A stretch of DNA of 64,000 bases, taken from NCBI RefSeq assembly GCF_003202285.1, contig NZ_MASW01000007.1:954093-1018092 (forward strand). Direction: 5' to 3'. Shown in pieces: positions 35,812 to 43,684 of this stretch. This DNA is from Prauserella muralis. GTDB taxonomy: Bacteria > Actinomycetota > Actinomycetes > Mycobacteriales > Pseudonocardiaceae. The notes beneath the pieces were generated by a model that was given only the letters and a program-made list of their open reading frames with translations, ran no database searches and was not told where the DNA came from. Position numbers and translations under genes: made by a program. The first letter of the stretch is position 1; the number at the start of each line of letters is the position of its first letter.

Positions 35812-36558
35812 CTAGAGGTTCGGCGCGGTCCGCCGACGGCGCGAGCGGACCTGCACCGGGGCCACGTCCGGCTCCGGGTTCTCGCTGCGCTGCTCCAGGT
35901 AGGACTGTCGCGTGTGCTCGGTGTGCTCGCGCATGATCCGCGCGGCCGACTCGGCGTCGCCCTGCTCGATGGCGTCGATCAGCCGGGCGTGCTCCTGCCA
36001 CGACGTGATGCCGCGGTGGCGAGCGATCGGCGTGTAGTACCAGCGGACGCGGCGGTCCACCTGCGACACGAAGTCGAGCAGAACCTGGTTGCCGGACAGC
36101 TCGGTGACACACCGGTGCAGCTCGGCGTTGGCGGCCACCATGCTGTCGATGTCGTCGGCGGCGACGGCGGCCTCACCCTCCGCACACAGCTTGCGCAACC
36201 GCTTGACGCCCTCGGTGTCGGCGTTGAGTGCGGCAAGCCGGGCCGACTCGGCCTCCAGCGCGGCGCGGACGACGAGCAACTGGTCGACCTCGGCGTCGGT
36301 GGGGGCATGCACGAACGCGCCGTAGCCGGGACGCAGGTCCACCCAACCTTCGGAGTTCAGCAGCTGCAGGGCCTCCCGGATGGGCTGCCGCGACACCCCG
36401 AGCATCTCGGCGAGCTCGCTTTCCACCAGGTGCTGGCCGGGGGCGAGCTGCCGCGAGATGATCAGCTCCTGCATCGCCTGGTAGACCCGCTCCCGCAGCG
36501 GAACCGGTCGATCGATCCGGCGTGCAGACATCTGCTGCGGCAACTCGGTCGACGGCAT
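35812..36558 (-). CDS. GntR-family regulator with FCD domain
   Basis: 248 residues. The N-terminal winged helix (about residues 14-80, LAEMLGVSRQPIREALQLLNSEGW) is followed by an all-helical FCD domain (about 90-215) of the kind that binds small organic acids through a metal site. ATG at 36558 follows GGAG; TTG at 36570 is less likely. It sits in the middle of the island, divergent from sucC, and its own promoter contains the same TGTATGC element found before the panE-like, lyase and MFS genes. It is therefore the likely local regulator, probably sensing oxalate, glyoxylate or a CoA ester. Confidence 0.88.
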   Translation of the reverse strand: MPSTELPQQMSARRIDRPVPLRERVYQAMQELIISRQLAPGQHLVESELAEMLGVSRQPIREALQLLNSEGWVDLRPGYGAFVHAPTDAEVDQLLVVRAALEAESARLAALNADTEGVKRLRKLCAEGEAAVAADDIDSMVAANAELHRCVTELSGNQVLLDFVSQVDRRVRWYYTPIARHRGITSWQEHARLIDAIEQGDAESAARIMREHTEHTRQSYLEQRSENPEPDVAPVQVRSRRRRTAPNL

Positions 36559-36621
36559 GGTGTACTCCAAAAGTCAGGTGAGGTGGTCAGGTGACCTCTG
36601 AGTCGGCTGATCGGTCGACTG

Positions 36622-36637
36622 CCTACAGCATACAATG
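36622..36637. promoter_or_regulatory. Island operator C in the gntR promoter
   Basis: Read on the complement, TTGTATGCTGTAGGC shares the TTGTATGC-GTA pattern with operator A. It lies about 65 bp upstream of gntR, consistent with autoregulation. Confidence 0.5.
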
Positions 36638-36756
36638 AGCGAAATGCCCATTCCCGGTGATACCGATCACTACAGGGAGTGACATCCGTCTCCTCCATCC
36701 CGTTGTTCCGACCCTCAGGGTTGACGCTCCGTGCGGCCGGAAAACCTCGACTTCTG

Positions 36757-36777
36757 CATACAGAATACTGTATTCTG
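36757..36777. promoter_or_regulatory. Island operator D in the sucC promoter
   Basis: GCATACAG at 36757-36764 overlaps a 17-bp palindrome CAGAATACTGTATTCTG (36761-36777) that is perfect except for its central base. It lies about 50 bp before the sucC start and is the most symmetrical of the sites. It suggests that the local GntR protein controls sucCD. Confidence 0.6.
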
Positions 36778-36824
36778 ACATCGTGTGCGATGTCAGCTGA
36801 GACACAGCCGGAGGGTTGGTCAGA

Positions 36825-37994
36825 GTGGACCTGTACGAGTACCAGGCAAGGGACGTCTTCGCGTCCCATGGAGTGCCGGTGTTGGCCGGCACGGTGGCGG
36901 ACACCCCCGAGGAGGTCCGGGCGGCGGCGGAGTCGCTGGGCGGCCGCGTCGTGGTCAAGGCGCAGGTGAAGACGGGTGGCCGGGGTAAGGCCGGTGGTGT
37001 GAAGCTGGCGCAGGATCCGGTGCAGGCGCGGGAGCGGGCCGAGGCGATCCTGGGTTTGGATATCAAGGGTCATGTGACGCGGCGGGTGTTGGTGACCGAG
37101 GCGTCGGACATTGCTGAGGAGTATTACTTCTCGTTTTTGCTGGATCGGGCGAATCGCACGTTTTTGGCGATGGCCTCGGCCGAGGGTGGCGTGGAGATCG
37201 AGCAGTTGGCGGTGGAGCGGCCGGAGGCGCTGGCGCGGGTGCCGGTGGATCCGCTGGTCGGGGTGGATGAGGCCGCGGCGGTCGAGATTGTGACCCGGGC
37301 GGGGTTTCCGGAGGCGATCCGGCAGCGGGCTGCCGAGGTGGTGGTGCGGCTGTGGGAGACGTTCGTGGCCGAGGATGCCACGTTGGTGGAGGTCAATCCG
37401 CTGGTGCGGGATCCGCAGGATCGGATCGTGGCGCTGGATGGCAAGGTCACCCTGGATGACAATGCGGGGTTCCGGCATCCCGGGCATGCGCAGCTGGTGG
37501 ATGTGCAGGCCGAGGATCCGCTGGAGGCCAAGGCCAAGGCCAAGGACCTCAACTACGTCAAGCTGGACGGGCAGGTCGGCATCATCGGCAATGGTGCCGG
37601 GCTGGTGATGTCGACGCTGGATGTGGTGGCCTACGCCGGGCAGCGGCATGGTGGGGTCAGGCCGGCGAACTTCCTCGACATCGGCGGGGGCGCCTCGGCG
37701 GAGGTGATGGCCGCGGGGCTGGATGTGATCCTGGGTGATCCGGCGGTGAAGAGTGTGTTCGTCAACGTCTTCGGCGGGATCACCGCCTGTGACGCGGTGG
37801 CCACCGGGATCGTGGAGGCGTTGAGGATTCTGGGCGACGAGGCGGCCAAGCCGCTGGTGGTGCGCCTGGACGGCAACAACGTCGAGCAGGGCCGGGCCAT
37901 CCTGGCCGAGGCCAACCACCCGCTGGTCACGCTGGTCGACACCATGGACAACGCGGCCGACAAGGCCGCCGAGCTCGCCGCGGCAGGAGCCTGA
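36825..37994 (+). CDS. sucC: Succinyl-CoA synthetase beta subunit
   Basis: 389 residues. An ATP-grasp domain ([20 protein letters not shown] at the N terminus, [16 protein letters not shown]) is followed by the CoA-ligase domain with NVFGGIT. With SucD it forms succinyl-CoA synthetase (ADP- or GDP-forming). Placement in an oxalate island under a GntR operator suggests an inducible second copy or a related acid-CoA ligase rather than the general TCA-cycle enzyme. GTG at 36825 is chosen over TTG at 36816. Codon use is odd: from about 36,950 to 37,800 third positions favour G and T (TTG, GTG, GAT, GGT) unlike neighbouring genes. Confidence 0.92.
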   Translation: MDLYEYQARDVFASHGVPVLAGTVADTPEEVRAAAESLGGRVVVKAQVKTGGRGKAGGVKLAQDPVQARERAEAILGLDIKGHVTRRVLVTEASDIAEEYYFSFLLDRANRTFLAMASAEGGVEIEQLAVERPEALARVPVDPLVGVDEAAAVEIVTRAGFPEAIRQRAAEVVVRLWETFVAEDATLVEVNPLVRDPQDRIVALDGKVTLDDNAGFRHPGHAQLVDVQAEDPLEAKAKAKDLNYVKLDGQVGIIGNGAGLVMSTLDVVAYAGQRHGGVRPANFLDIGGGASAEVMAAGLDVILGDPAVKSVFVNVFGGITACDAVATGIVEALRILGDEAAKPLVVRLDGNNVEQGRAILAEANHPLVTLVDTMDNAADKAAELAAAGA

Positions 37995-37999
37995 TCCCG

Positions 38000-38887
38000 A
38001 TGGCCATTTTCCTCACCGAGAACTCCAAGATCATCGTGCAGGGGCTGACCGGCTCCGAGGGCACCAAACACGCCACCAAGATGCTGGCCGCCGGCGCCAC
38101 CATCGTGGGCGGGGTCAACGCCCGCAAGGCCGGCCAGACCGTCACCATCGGCGGCACCGACCTCACCGTCTACGGCACCGTGGCCGAGGCCATGGCCGCC
38201 ACCGGCGCCGACACCAGCGTCATCTTCGTGCCACCCCGCTTCGCCAAGGACGCCGTGATCGAGGCCATCGACGCCGAGATCGGGCTGGCCGTGGTGATCA
38301 CCGAGGGCATCCCCGTGCACGACGCGGCCACCTTCTGGGCCCACAACGTCGCCAAAGGCCAGAAAACCCGGATCGTGGGCCCGAACTGTCCCGGGGTGAT
38401 CTCGCCGGAGAAGTCCAACGCCGGCATCATCCCCGCCAACATCACCGGCGCCGGCCCGATCGGGCTGGTGTCGAAATCGGGCACCCTGACCTACCAGATG
38501 ATGTACGAGCTGCGCGACATCGGCTTCACCACCTGCGTGGGCATCGGCGGCGACCCCGTCATCGGCACCACCCACATCGACGCCCTCCAAGCCTTCGAGG
38601 CCGACCCCGACACCCGGGTCATCGTGATGATCGGCGAAATCGGCGGCGACGCCGAAGAACGCGCCGCCGACTACATCAAAACCCACGTCACCAAACCCGT
38701 CGTCGGCTACGTCGCCGGCTTCACCGCCCCCGAAGGCAAAACCATGGGCCACGCCGGCGCCATCGTCTCCGGCTCCTCCGGCACCGCCGAAGCCAAAAAA
38801 CAAGCCCTCGAAGCCGCCGGCGTCAAAGTCGGCAAAACCCCCAGCGAAACCGCCGAACTCGCCCGCAAGGAGATGGCGGCGCAGTGA
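38000..38887 (+). CDS. sucD: Succinyl-CoA synthetase alpha subunit
   Basis: 295 residues. It has a CoA-binding Rossmann domain ([20 protein letters not shown]) and a ligase domain with the phosphorylated His251 in [10 protein letters not shown], plus [10 protein letters not shown]. It forms the alpha-beta enzyme with SucC, whose stop lies 5 bp upstream. In contrast to sucC, the third positions in its second half favour C and A (AAA, GAA, ATC, GCC), which is just as atypical for this genome. The last six codons return to normal usage. Confidence 0.93.
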   Translation: MAIFLTENSKIIVQGLTGSEGTKHATKMLAAGATIVGGVNARKAGQTVTIGGTDLTVYGTVAEAMAATGADTSVIFVPPRFAKDAVIEAIDAEIGLAVVITEGIPVHDAATFWAHNVAKGQKTRIVGPNCPGVISPEKSNAGIIPANITGAGPIGLVSKSGTLTYQMMYELRDIGFTTCVGIGGDPVIGTTHIDALQAFEADPDTRVIVMIGEIGGDAEERAADYIKTHVTKPVVGYVAGFTAPEGKTMGHAGAIVSGSSGTAEAKKQALEAAGVKVGKTPSETAELARKEMAAQ

Positions 38888-38995
38888 GCGGTTTCAACCA
38901 GTACTGTCCTGCGCGAAGGCACCGCCGGGCCCGCCGGCGGCAGCCGGGGGTCGAAAAGGCTCAGCAACGCCACACGCCTGCGCAGGTCCCGACGT

Positions 38996-39041
38996 GCCTT
39001 CCGCCGCGGTGTGAGCACCCAACCGCATCGCGGCGGAAGGC
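38996..39041. terminator. Hairpin downstream of sucD
   Basis: Perfect 13-nt arms (GCCTTCCGCCGCG at 38996-39008 and its complement at 39029-39041) around a 20-nt loop, about 110 bp after the sucD stop and 100 bp before the end of the convergent HNH gene. It probably ends sucCD transcription. Nothing else is seen in 38888-39143. Confidence 0.55.
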
Positions 39042-39143
39042 GCCAAGCCTCAGGTGGGAAAGCGGAACTCACGTGACATAAGCCTCTCCTGGCGACCTCG
39101 CTTCGAGTGCAGGGCGACACCACTCGACCCCTTCGCGGGTTTG

Positions 39144-40181
39144 CTAGGGCGCGGGGAGTTGGACGGCGTGGTGGTGTCGTCGGAGGAGGGCTTCGAGGGT
39201 GCTTCCGCGCCGGGCGGGTCGCCGGTCCGGTGGCCCGGGTAGCCGTATCTTGGGTTTGGGTTGTCCGGGTGTCCACAGCGGACTGCTCGGACGGTGGTGG
39301 CTCGGGGTGGGGGGTTCGAGGATGGTCTCGGCGGGCTTGCCGTAGGTCCTGCCGGTGGGGGTGGTGACCAGGCTCAACCGGCTGCGCGGCGTGATCTGGA
39401 CGTTCCAGCCGGGGTGGTCGCGCAGGTAGTGGTGGTGTTCGCAGCGGGGTGCGAGGTTGCCGGGGTCGGTGGGTCCGCCCCGGTGGTGTTCGTGTTGGTG
39501 GTCGAGGTCGCTGCGGGTGGCGGGGCGGTGGCAGCCGGGGTGGACGCATTCGCGGTCGCGGGCGCGGATCAGCGCCGCCAGTGCCGCGTTCGGCCGCCGG
39601 TGGTGGGCGCCGACCCCGGTGACCACCCCGTGTTCGTCGGTGATGACCTTGCGCAGCACGCTGGCCGGGTTGGTCAGCATCTCCCGGGCGATCGCCGCCG
39701 GGATGGGGCCGTAGCCGTCGAGGTGGCAGCCGTGCTCGGTCATCGTCAACGCCGTGGTGACCGGCAGGTGCAGCGACACCATCGCCGCCGCCGCGGGCAC
39801 CGTCGCGCCGGGGTGCTGGCCGAGCAGCAACGCCGCGGTCACGTCCGCCCGGAGTTGTTCGAGGGTGCGGGTGTCGCCGTGGTTGCGTTGCTGGCGGGCC
39901 AGCGCGTCCACCCGCGAGTAGGCGCTGGCGGCGACCTCCGCCGGGAGCCAGGCGGCCAGGGTGGACATGCCCTCGTCGCCGGGGATCAGCTCCAGGTTGC
40001 GCTGCTCGCGGGCCTGCCGCGCCCGGGCCAGAGCACTCTCGGGGTCGAGGGTGTCCACCAGCCGCCGCGCGGCCCGCACCACCCTGGCCGGGTCGGCCAG
40101 ATCGACCTTGCCGCCCCGCACCTGCGCGCACAGCTGCGTGTCGATCTCCGCAGCGACAGCGTCGGTGACCGGTGCGGTCAC
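39144..40181 (-). CDS. HNH endonuclease part of a split DUF222-HNH (13E12-type) gene
   Basis: 345 residues: the C-terminal part of a DUF222 domain (about residues 1-200) and an HNH nuclease motif (DHQHEHHRGG, then NLAPRCEHHH, near residues 247-275) with a CVHPGC zinc-type Cys pair before it. The GTG start (40181) overlaps the TGA stop of the preceding open frame as GTGA, so translation is probably coupled. Together the two pieces equal one normal DUF222-HNH protein (about 480 residues). Such proteins form the 13E12 repeat family in mycobacteria. The nuclease centre looks intact. Its wobble composition near the 3' end is also unlike the neighbours. Confidence 0.8.
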   Translation of the reverse strand: MTAPVTDAVAAEIDTQLCAQVRGGKVDLADPARVVRAARRLVDTLDPESALARARQAREQRNLELIPGDEGMSTLAAWLPAEVAASAYSRVDALARQQRNHGDTRTLEQLRADVTAALLLGQHPGATVPAAAAMVSLHLPVTTALTMTEHGCHLDGYGPIPAAIAREMLTNPASVLRKVITDEHGVVTGVGAHHRRPNAALAALIRARDRECVHPGCHRPATRSDLDHQHEHHRGGPTDPGNLAPRCEHHHYLRDHPGWNVQITPRSRLSLVTTPTGRTYGKPAETILEPPTPSHHRPSSPLWTPGQPKPKIRLPGPPDRRPARRGSTLEALLRRHHHAVQLPAP

Positions 40182-40588
40182 TCCGCGATCCGCCCGGCGG
40201 TGTAGCCCTCGAACTCCCCGTCCCGCAGCAAGCCCAGCACCCCGGGCAGCCGCCGCAGACCCTGCGCCCGCGCGATCCGCTGCTGCGCCTGCCGCCGGGA
40301 GACCCGCAACTCCAGCGCCACCTCATCGGCGACATACCGGTCCCCGCCGCGCAACGTGTCCAGCCGGGCCAGGGCTTCGGCCTCGAGCGCGTCGGCCTCC
40401 GCGCGCCGCCGCCGCGCCGCGGCCAGCACCTCCACACACACCTCAGCAGCCGCGCGACCCGGGTTGCGGGTGAACGCGGCCAGCAGCTCACTGTCGCGCA
40501 GCCGCACCACCTCACGGGCGGCGCGCGCGGCCTCCCGGGGCAGGAACAGGGTCCCCGCCTCGCTGGTGCGTCTCACGAACTCGGCCAC
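40178..40588 (-). CDS. N-terminal part of the split DUF222-HNH gene
   Basis: 136 residues, the N-terminal half of DUF222, rich in Ala/Arg helices and ending LLRDGEFEGYTAGRIAE before a TGA. A shift to the overlapping frame would continue directly into VTAPVTDAV of the next reading frame, as expected for a single ancestral gene. An SOS box at 40608-40623 lies 20 bp upstream of the start, so damage-inducible expression is expected. It is either a frameshifted gene kept alive by GTGA coupling or a genuine two-subunit form. Confidence 0.75.
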   Translation of the reverse strand: MAEFVRRTSEAGTLFLPREAARAAREVVRLRDSELLAAFTRNPGRAAAEVCVEVLAAARRRRAEADALEAEALARLDTLRGGDRYVADEVALELRVSRRQAQQRIARAQGLRRLPGVLGLLRDGEFEGYTAGRIAE

Positions 40589-40607
40589 ACCACCACCCTA
40601 CCGCTAT

Positions 40608-40623
40608 TCGAACACACGTTCGA
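40608..40623 (-). promoter_or_regulatory. Perfect LexA (SOS) box for the DUF222-HNH gene
   Basis: TCGAACACACGTTCGA matches the consensus TCGAACNNNNGTTCGA at every defined position, the best SOS box in the window, 20 bp before the gene start. Confidence 0.9.
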
Positions 40624-40715
40624 TAACACGATCGGGTAGGCCCTGTTCTCGTATAGCTACGGCCAGGTGGCGTGCAGTACTGCGTAAACACTCGGGCCGC
40701 GACCCGGACAGCTCT

Positions 40716-40997
40716 TCAGCGCGGGGCGACCACCGCGCGTCGTTGTCGTCCGGCGCTCGCCGGCTGCTGAGCGGCTTGCACTGTCCTGCGGGCGCGGCCG
40801 GCGAGCATCGTGGTCGCGTCGGCGGACTTGCCGAGAATGATGGCGATCTCCGCGAAGGGCACGGCGAACACGTCGTGTAGCACGAACGCCAGCCGCTCGT
40901 CGGGACGCAGCAAGTCCAGGACCGTCAACAGCGCCAGGCCCGCCGAGTCACCCAGTGCCACAACCTCATCAGGAGCCGGGCCATCGTCGAGCGTCAC
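40716..40997 (-). pseudogene. Fragment of an ECF sigma factor (SigJ/ECF41-like, region 4)
   Basis: 93 residues resembling only the sigma region 4 part of SnoaL-type ECF sigma factors (LLTVLDLLRPDERLAFVLHDVFAVPFAEIA). Region 2 is missing upstream, and the C-terminal SnoaL-like domain is missing downstream. Complete members have about 290-330 residues. It is flanked by the split HNH gene and RidA in a 665-bp stretch with no intact gene, so I regard it as a decayed remnant of insertion or deletion events. The region between 40624 and 40715 shows nothing. Confidence 0.6.
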
Positions 40998-41253
40998 GGC
41001 TAGTTCGGGCAGCTAGTCGTCGAGAGAGACTGTCGGGCGCGTTCGGGCTGGCTTGGTCCTCGTCGGTGTTCGCCCGGAACCTGTACGCCGCACGAATCTC
41101 CTTGCGGTGCCGCTTGATCCGAGCGGCCTGCTCACGGTAGAGCTGGTCGATGCCCTGGCCGACGATCTGCTGTCGAGCCAGTACCGCCTGCCTTTCCGAC
41201 CTGGCAGCTTCAAATCCTGGGCACAGGAGAACGGCATGTGCTGACGCGCGCGC
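40969..41253 (-). other. Open frame downstream of ridA, possible gene remnant
   Basis: In the same frame as ridA and after its stop, an open stretch of about 94 codons encodes a helical, charged sequence (FEAARSERQAVLARQQIVGQ ... HRKEIRAAYRFR). It looks protein-like but has no ATG, GTG or TTG start. It may be the tail of a deleted gene. Evidence is weak. Confidence 0.25.
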
Positions 41254-41637
41254 TCACGCGTCGAGGACGGCCAGGGCGTCGATCTCGACGAGCAGGCCCT
41301 GCGGCAGTCCGACGTAGACAGTGGTGCGCGCGGGGAAGGGCTCGCGCACCAGTTCGTTGTAGACCGTGTTGAACTCGGCGAAATGCGCGGTGTCGGTGAG
41401 GTAGGCCCGCATCATCACGACGTCGTCGAGACCGGCCCCCGAAGCCTCGAGCACCGCCTGGATGTTGGCGAACACCTGGCGCGTCTGCTCGGCGACGCCG
41501 CCGGCCACGACACCACCACTGGCCGGGTCGATCCCGACCTGACCGGCGACCTGCAGGATGTTGCCCTTCCGGACGGCCTGTGAGTAGGACGCCACCGGCC
41601 GCGGCGCGGCCTCGGTGCTGGTGGAGCGCTTGGTCAT
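41254..41637 (-). CDS. RidA family protein (reactive enamine/imine deaminase)
   Basis: 127 residues of the YjgF/YER057c/UK114 fold, which hydrolyses reactive 2-aminoacrylate-type enamines. The substrate-binding Arg104 is present in FPARTTVYVG, and the family motif LLVEIDALAV ends the protein. An extended N terminus (about 10 residues) precedes the core. It follows the oxalate/formate-type MFS gene by 80 bp on the same strand and probably shares its transcript and operator. Its role in a C2-acid island could be detoxification of imines, or a related hydrolysis. Confidence 0.85.
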   Translation of the reverse strand: MTKRSTSTEAAPRPVASYSQAVRKGNILQVAGQVGIDPASGGVVAGGVAEQTRQVFANIQAVLEASGAGLDDVVMMRAYLTDTAHFAEFNTVYNELVREPFPARTTVYVGLPQGLLVEIDALAVLDA

Positions 41638-41716
41638 CTACCGGTTCCCTTCTCGTGTCCGGCCCGTCTCTGGCACACAGCTCACCACAACGGGACCGGA
41701 CACCGAGGCCCGGGTG

Positions 41717-43093
41717 TCAGGCGTTCACCACGCGGCTGCCGGGTTCGGCCGCCAGGCCGGGCAGGCTCAGCCGGGGCAGGCCGGGCTGGCGCAGGTAGCG
41801 CACGAGACCGGCCCCGGTGAAGCTCAGCACCGCGGCGACGAGGAAGCCCACCGCATAGCCGTCGCTGCCCACGGCATAGCCGGCGAGGGCGACGCCCAGC
41901 AGCCCGCCGACGGACTTGGCCCCGTAGAAGATGCCGAAGTTCGGCAGTCCGGGCCGCTCGCCGAAGTGGCCCTCGACCAGCCCCGGCAGCAGGCCGTAGC
42001 AGGCCCCCGCCGCGGCTCCCGCCAGCGCGGCGCCGGCCAGCAGCAGCCCCGCGAGACCCTGTTCGCCCGCGACGAGGAGCACGACCTGCGCCACTCCCCC
42101 GGCCACCAGCGCGAGCCGCACGACGCGGCGGCGGCCGAAGCGCTCGCTCGCCCAGCCTTCGGCGGTGCGGGTGGCGCCGCTGCCCGCGGCGAGCACCGCG
42201 AGCGCCACAGCGCCGAACCCGGTGCTCCAGCCGCTGGCGGTCGCGAAGACGGCGAGGTAAGCGATGTCGAACAGGATGACCGCCGCCAGGCAGGTCACCG
42301 CCAGGTACAGCAGCCCGGAGGCCGGGACGCGCACCATCTCGGCGGTGGAGTAGTGCCGGATCGGCGGCCGGTTGCGGCGCAGCGCGGGGTTGACGGACTT
42401 GTCGAGCGCCCAGGCGCGCGGGTCGACATGGGCGGGCCACCAGTGCCGGGGCGGGTCGCGCAGGATCGCCGCGGCCGCGCCGACCACCACGACCACCGCC
42501 GCCCCGGCGATGCCCAGGAACACCCCGGTGCCGCCCGGCCCCGCGAACTGACCGGCGAGCAGGACGAACGGGATGGAGCCGTAGGCGAAGGCGCCACTGA
42601 CGAAGGCGGTGCGGCCCGGGCGCTCCGGGTACCAGGTGGCGACCACGCCGAGGCAGGTGCCGTAGATGAGGCCCGCGCCGATGCCGCCCAGCACGCCGTG
42701 GTTGAGCAGGACCACCGCGAAGCCGCTCGACCCGCCCAGTGTCACCAGGCCCGCGGCGCACAGCACGGCACCGGCCAGCATGGTCGCCGCGGGTGGCAGG
42801 CCCAGCCGGGTCCGCAACCTGGCCGCCGGGTACACGGTGCCGCTCTGGCAGAGGATCCAGACGGCGAGCACCCAGCCGCTCTCCGCGAGGCTCCAGTCGT
42901 GGGTCTCGCCGAGCACGGGCATGAGGGCCCCGAAGCCGTACTGGCCGACGCTGGCGACCAGCATCGCGGTCCACGCCGCCCACAGCATCCAGGCGCGGGA
43001 GCGACCTTTCAGCAGGTCGCGGTCGGTCTCGCCGACGCGGTAGCGCCGGCCGTAGAAGTCACGGATCTCCCTGACGGGGACGGCCTTCGGCAT
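41717..43093 (-). CDS. Oxalate/formate antiporter (OFA) family MFS transporter
   Basis: 458 residues and 12 predicted membrane segments. The N terminus (GRYRVGETDRDLL-like) and the sequence SLAESGWVLAVWILCQSGTV, GIGAGLIYGTCLGVVATWYP place it in the OFA group, and the late PNFGIFYGAKSVGG region also fits. Characterised relatives exchange oxalate for formate across the membrane, which matches the CoA-transferase and lyase encoded 13-15 kb away. ATG at 43093. The operator E (43118-43143) lies 25 bp upstream, linking this unit to the GntR-controlled genes. Oxalate itself is inferred from the family and context. Confidence 0.82.
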   Translation of the reverse strand: MPKAVPVREIRDFYGRRYRVGETDRDLLKGRSRAWMLWAAWTAMLVASVGQYGFGALMPVLGETHDWSLAESGWVLAVWILCQSGTVYPAARLRTRLGLPPAATMLAGAVLCAAGLVTLGGSSGFAVVLLNHGVLGGIGAGLIYGTCLGVVATWYPERPGRTAFVSGAFAYGSIPFVLLAGQFAGPGGTGVFLGIAGAAVVVVVGAAAAILRDPPRHWWPAHVDPRAWALDKSVNPALRRNRPPIRHYSTAEMVRVPASGLLYLAVTCLAAVILFDIAYLAVFATASGWSTGFGAVALAVLAAGSGATRTAEGWASERFGRRRVVRLALVAGGVAQVVLLVAGEQGLAGLLLAGAALAGAAAGACYGLLPGLVEGHFGERPGLPNFGIFYGAKSVGGLLGVALAGYAVGSDGYAVGFLVAAVLSFTGAGLVRYLRQPGLPRLSLPGLAAEPGSRVVNA

Positions 43094-43117
43094 CGCGGGA
43101 ACCCCTCACACCACTTT

Positions 43118-43143
43118 GCATACAGTATGTGGTAGCCAGTATG
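43118..43143. promoter_or_regulatory. Island operator E in the OFA transporter promoter
   Basis: GCATACAGTATGT (43118-43130) contains the perfect inverted repeat CATACAGTATG, and TACAGTATGTGGTAGCCAGT (43121-43140) shares 16 of 20 bases with operator B. A second CAGTATG follows at 43137-43143, 14 bases after the first. Confidence 0.65.
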
Positions 43144-43204
43144 GCAGTGTTGGAGTGTGATGTCGATAACACAGTGCCAAGTTCTCGTTGACTTCGGCCA
43201 GGGG

Positions 43205-43684
43205 TCAGTTTCGCGACCAGGCGACCCGCATCCACTGCGCGGCGAGCACGACCATGCCGAGGACGGCGATGACCATGCCGAGACCCGGCCCGTCGCCCGG
43301 AGCGCCGCTCGCGGCCGACGACTGCTGCGACCAGATGGCCAGCAGGCCGTCGACCGACGCGATGCAGCCGCCGACCGCGCACACCCACGCCAGCCACCAG
43401 CGGCGCGTGGCCAGGGCGAGCGCGGAGGCCAGGACGCCGAACACGGTCGACGTCGTGGCGAACAGGCGCGGGATGGCGCCGCCCTCGCCCGCCAGCACCT
43501 GCCAGCCCGCGGCCTCGCCGACCCACGGCAGCACGAGACCGACCACCAGCGCGAACACGGCCACCGAGATGGTGAAGCCGCGCCTGCCCAGCTCCACCGT
43601 CTTGACGGCCCTGCCAACTGCCTCGTCGACGTCCGCGGCCAGCTCGTCGGAGACGGTGGTGCCGGTGTCCTTCTCGTCGCTCAT
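43205..43684 (-). CDS. Membrane protein, Rv2732c-like
   Basis: 159 residues with four probable membrane segments (about residues 35-57, 72-90, 96-116 and 136-153). It corresponds by position and layout to M. tuberculosis Rv2732c, next to miaB. The ATG at 43684 overlaps the miaB stop (ATGA), so the pair is translationally coupled. Function unknown. This gene marks the return of the conserved block after the island. Confidence 0.75.
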   Translation of the reverse strand: MSDEKDTGTTVSDELAADVDEAVGRAVKTVELGRRGFTISVAVFALVVGLVLPWVGEAAGWQVLAGEGGAIPRLFATTSTVFGVLASALALATRRWWLAWVCAVGGCIASVDGLLAIWSQQSSAASGAPGDGPGLGMVIAVLGMVVLAAQWMRVAWSRN

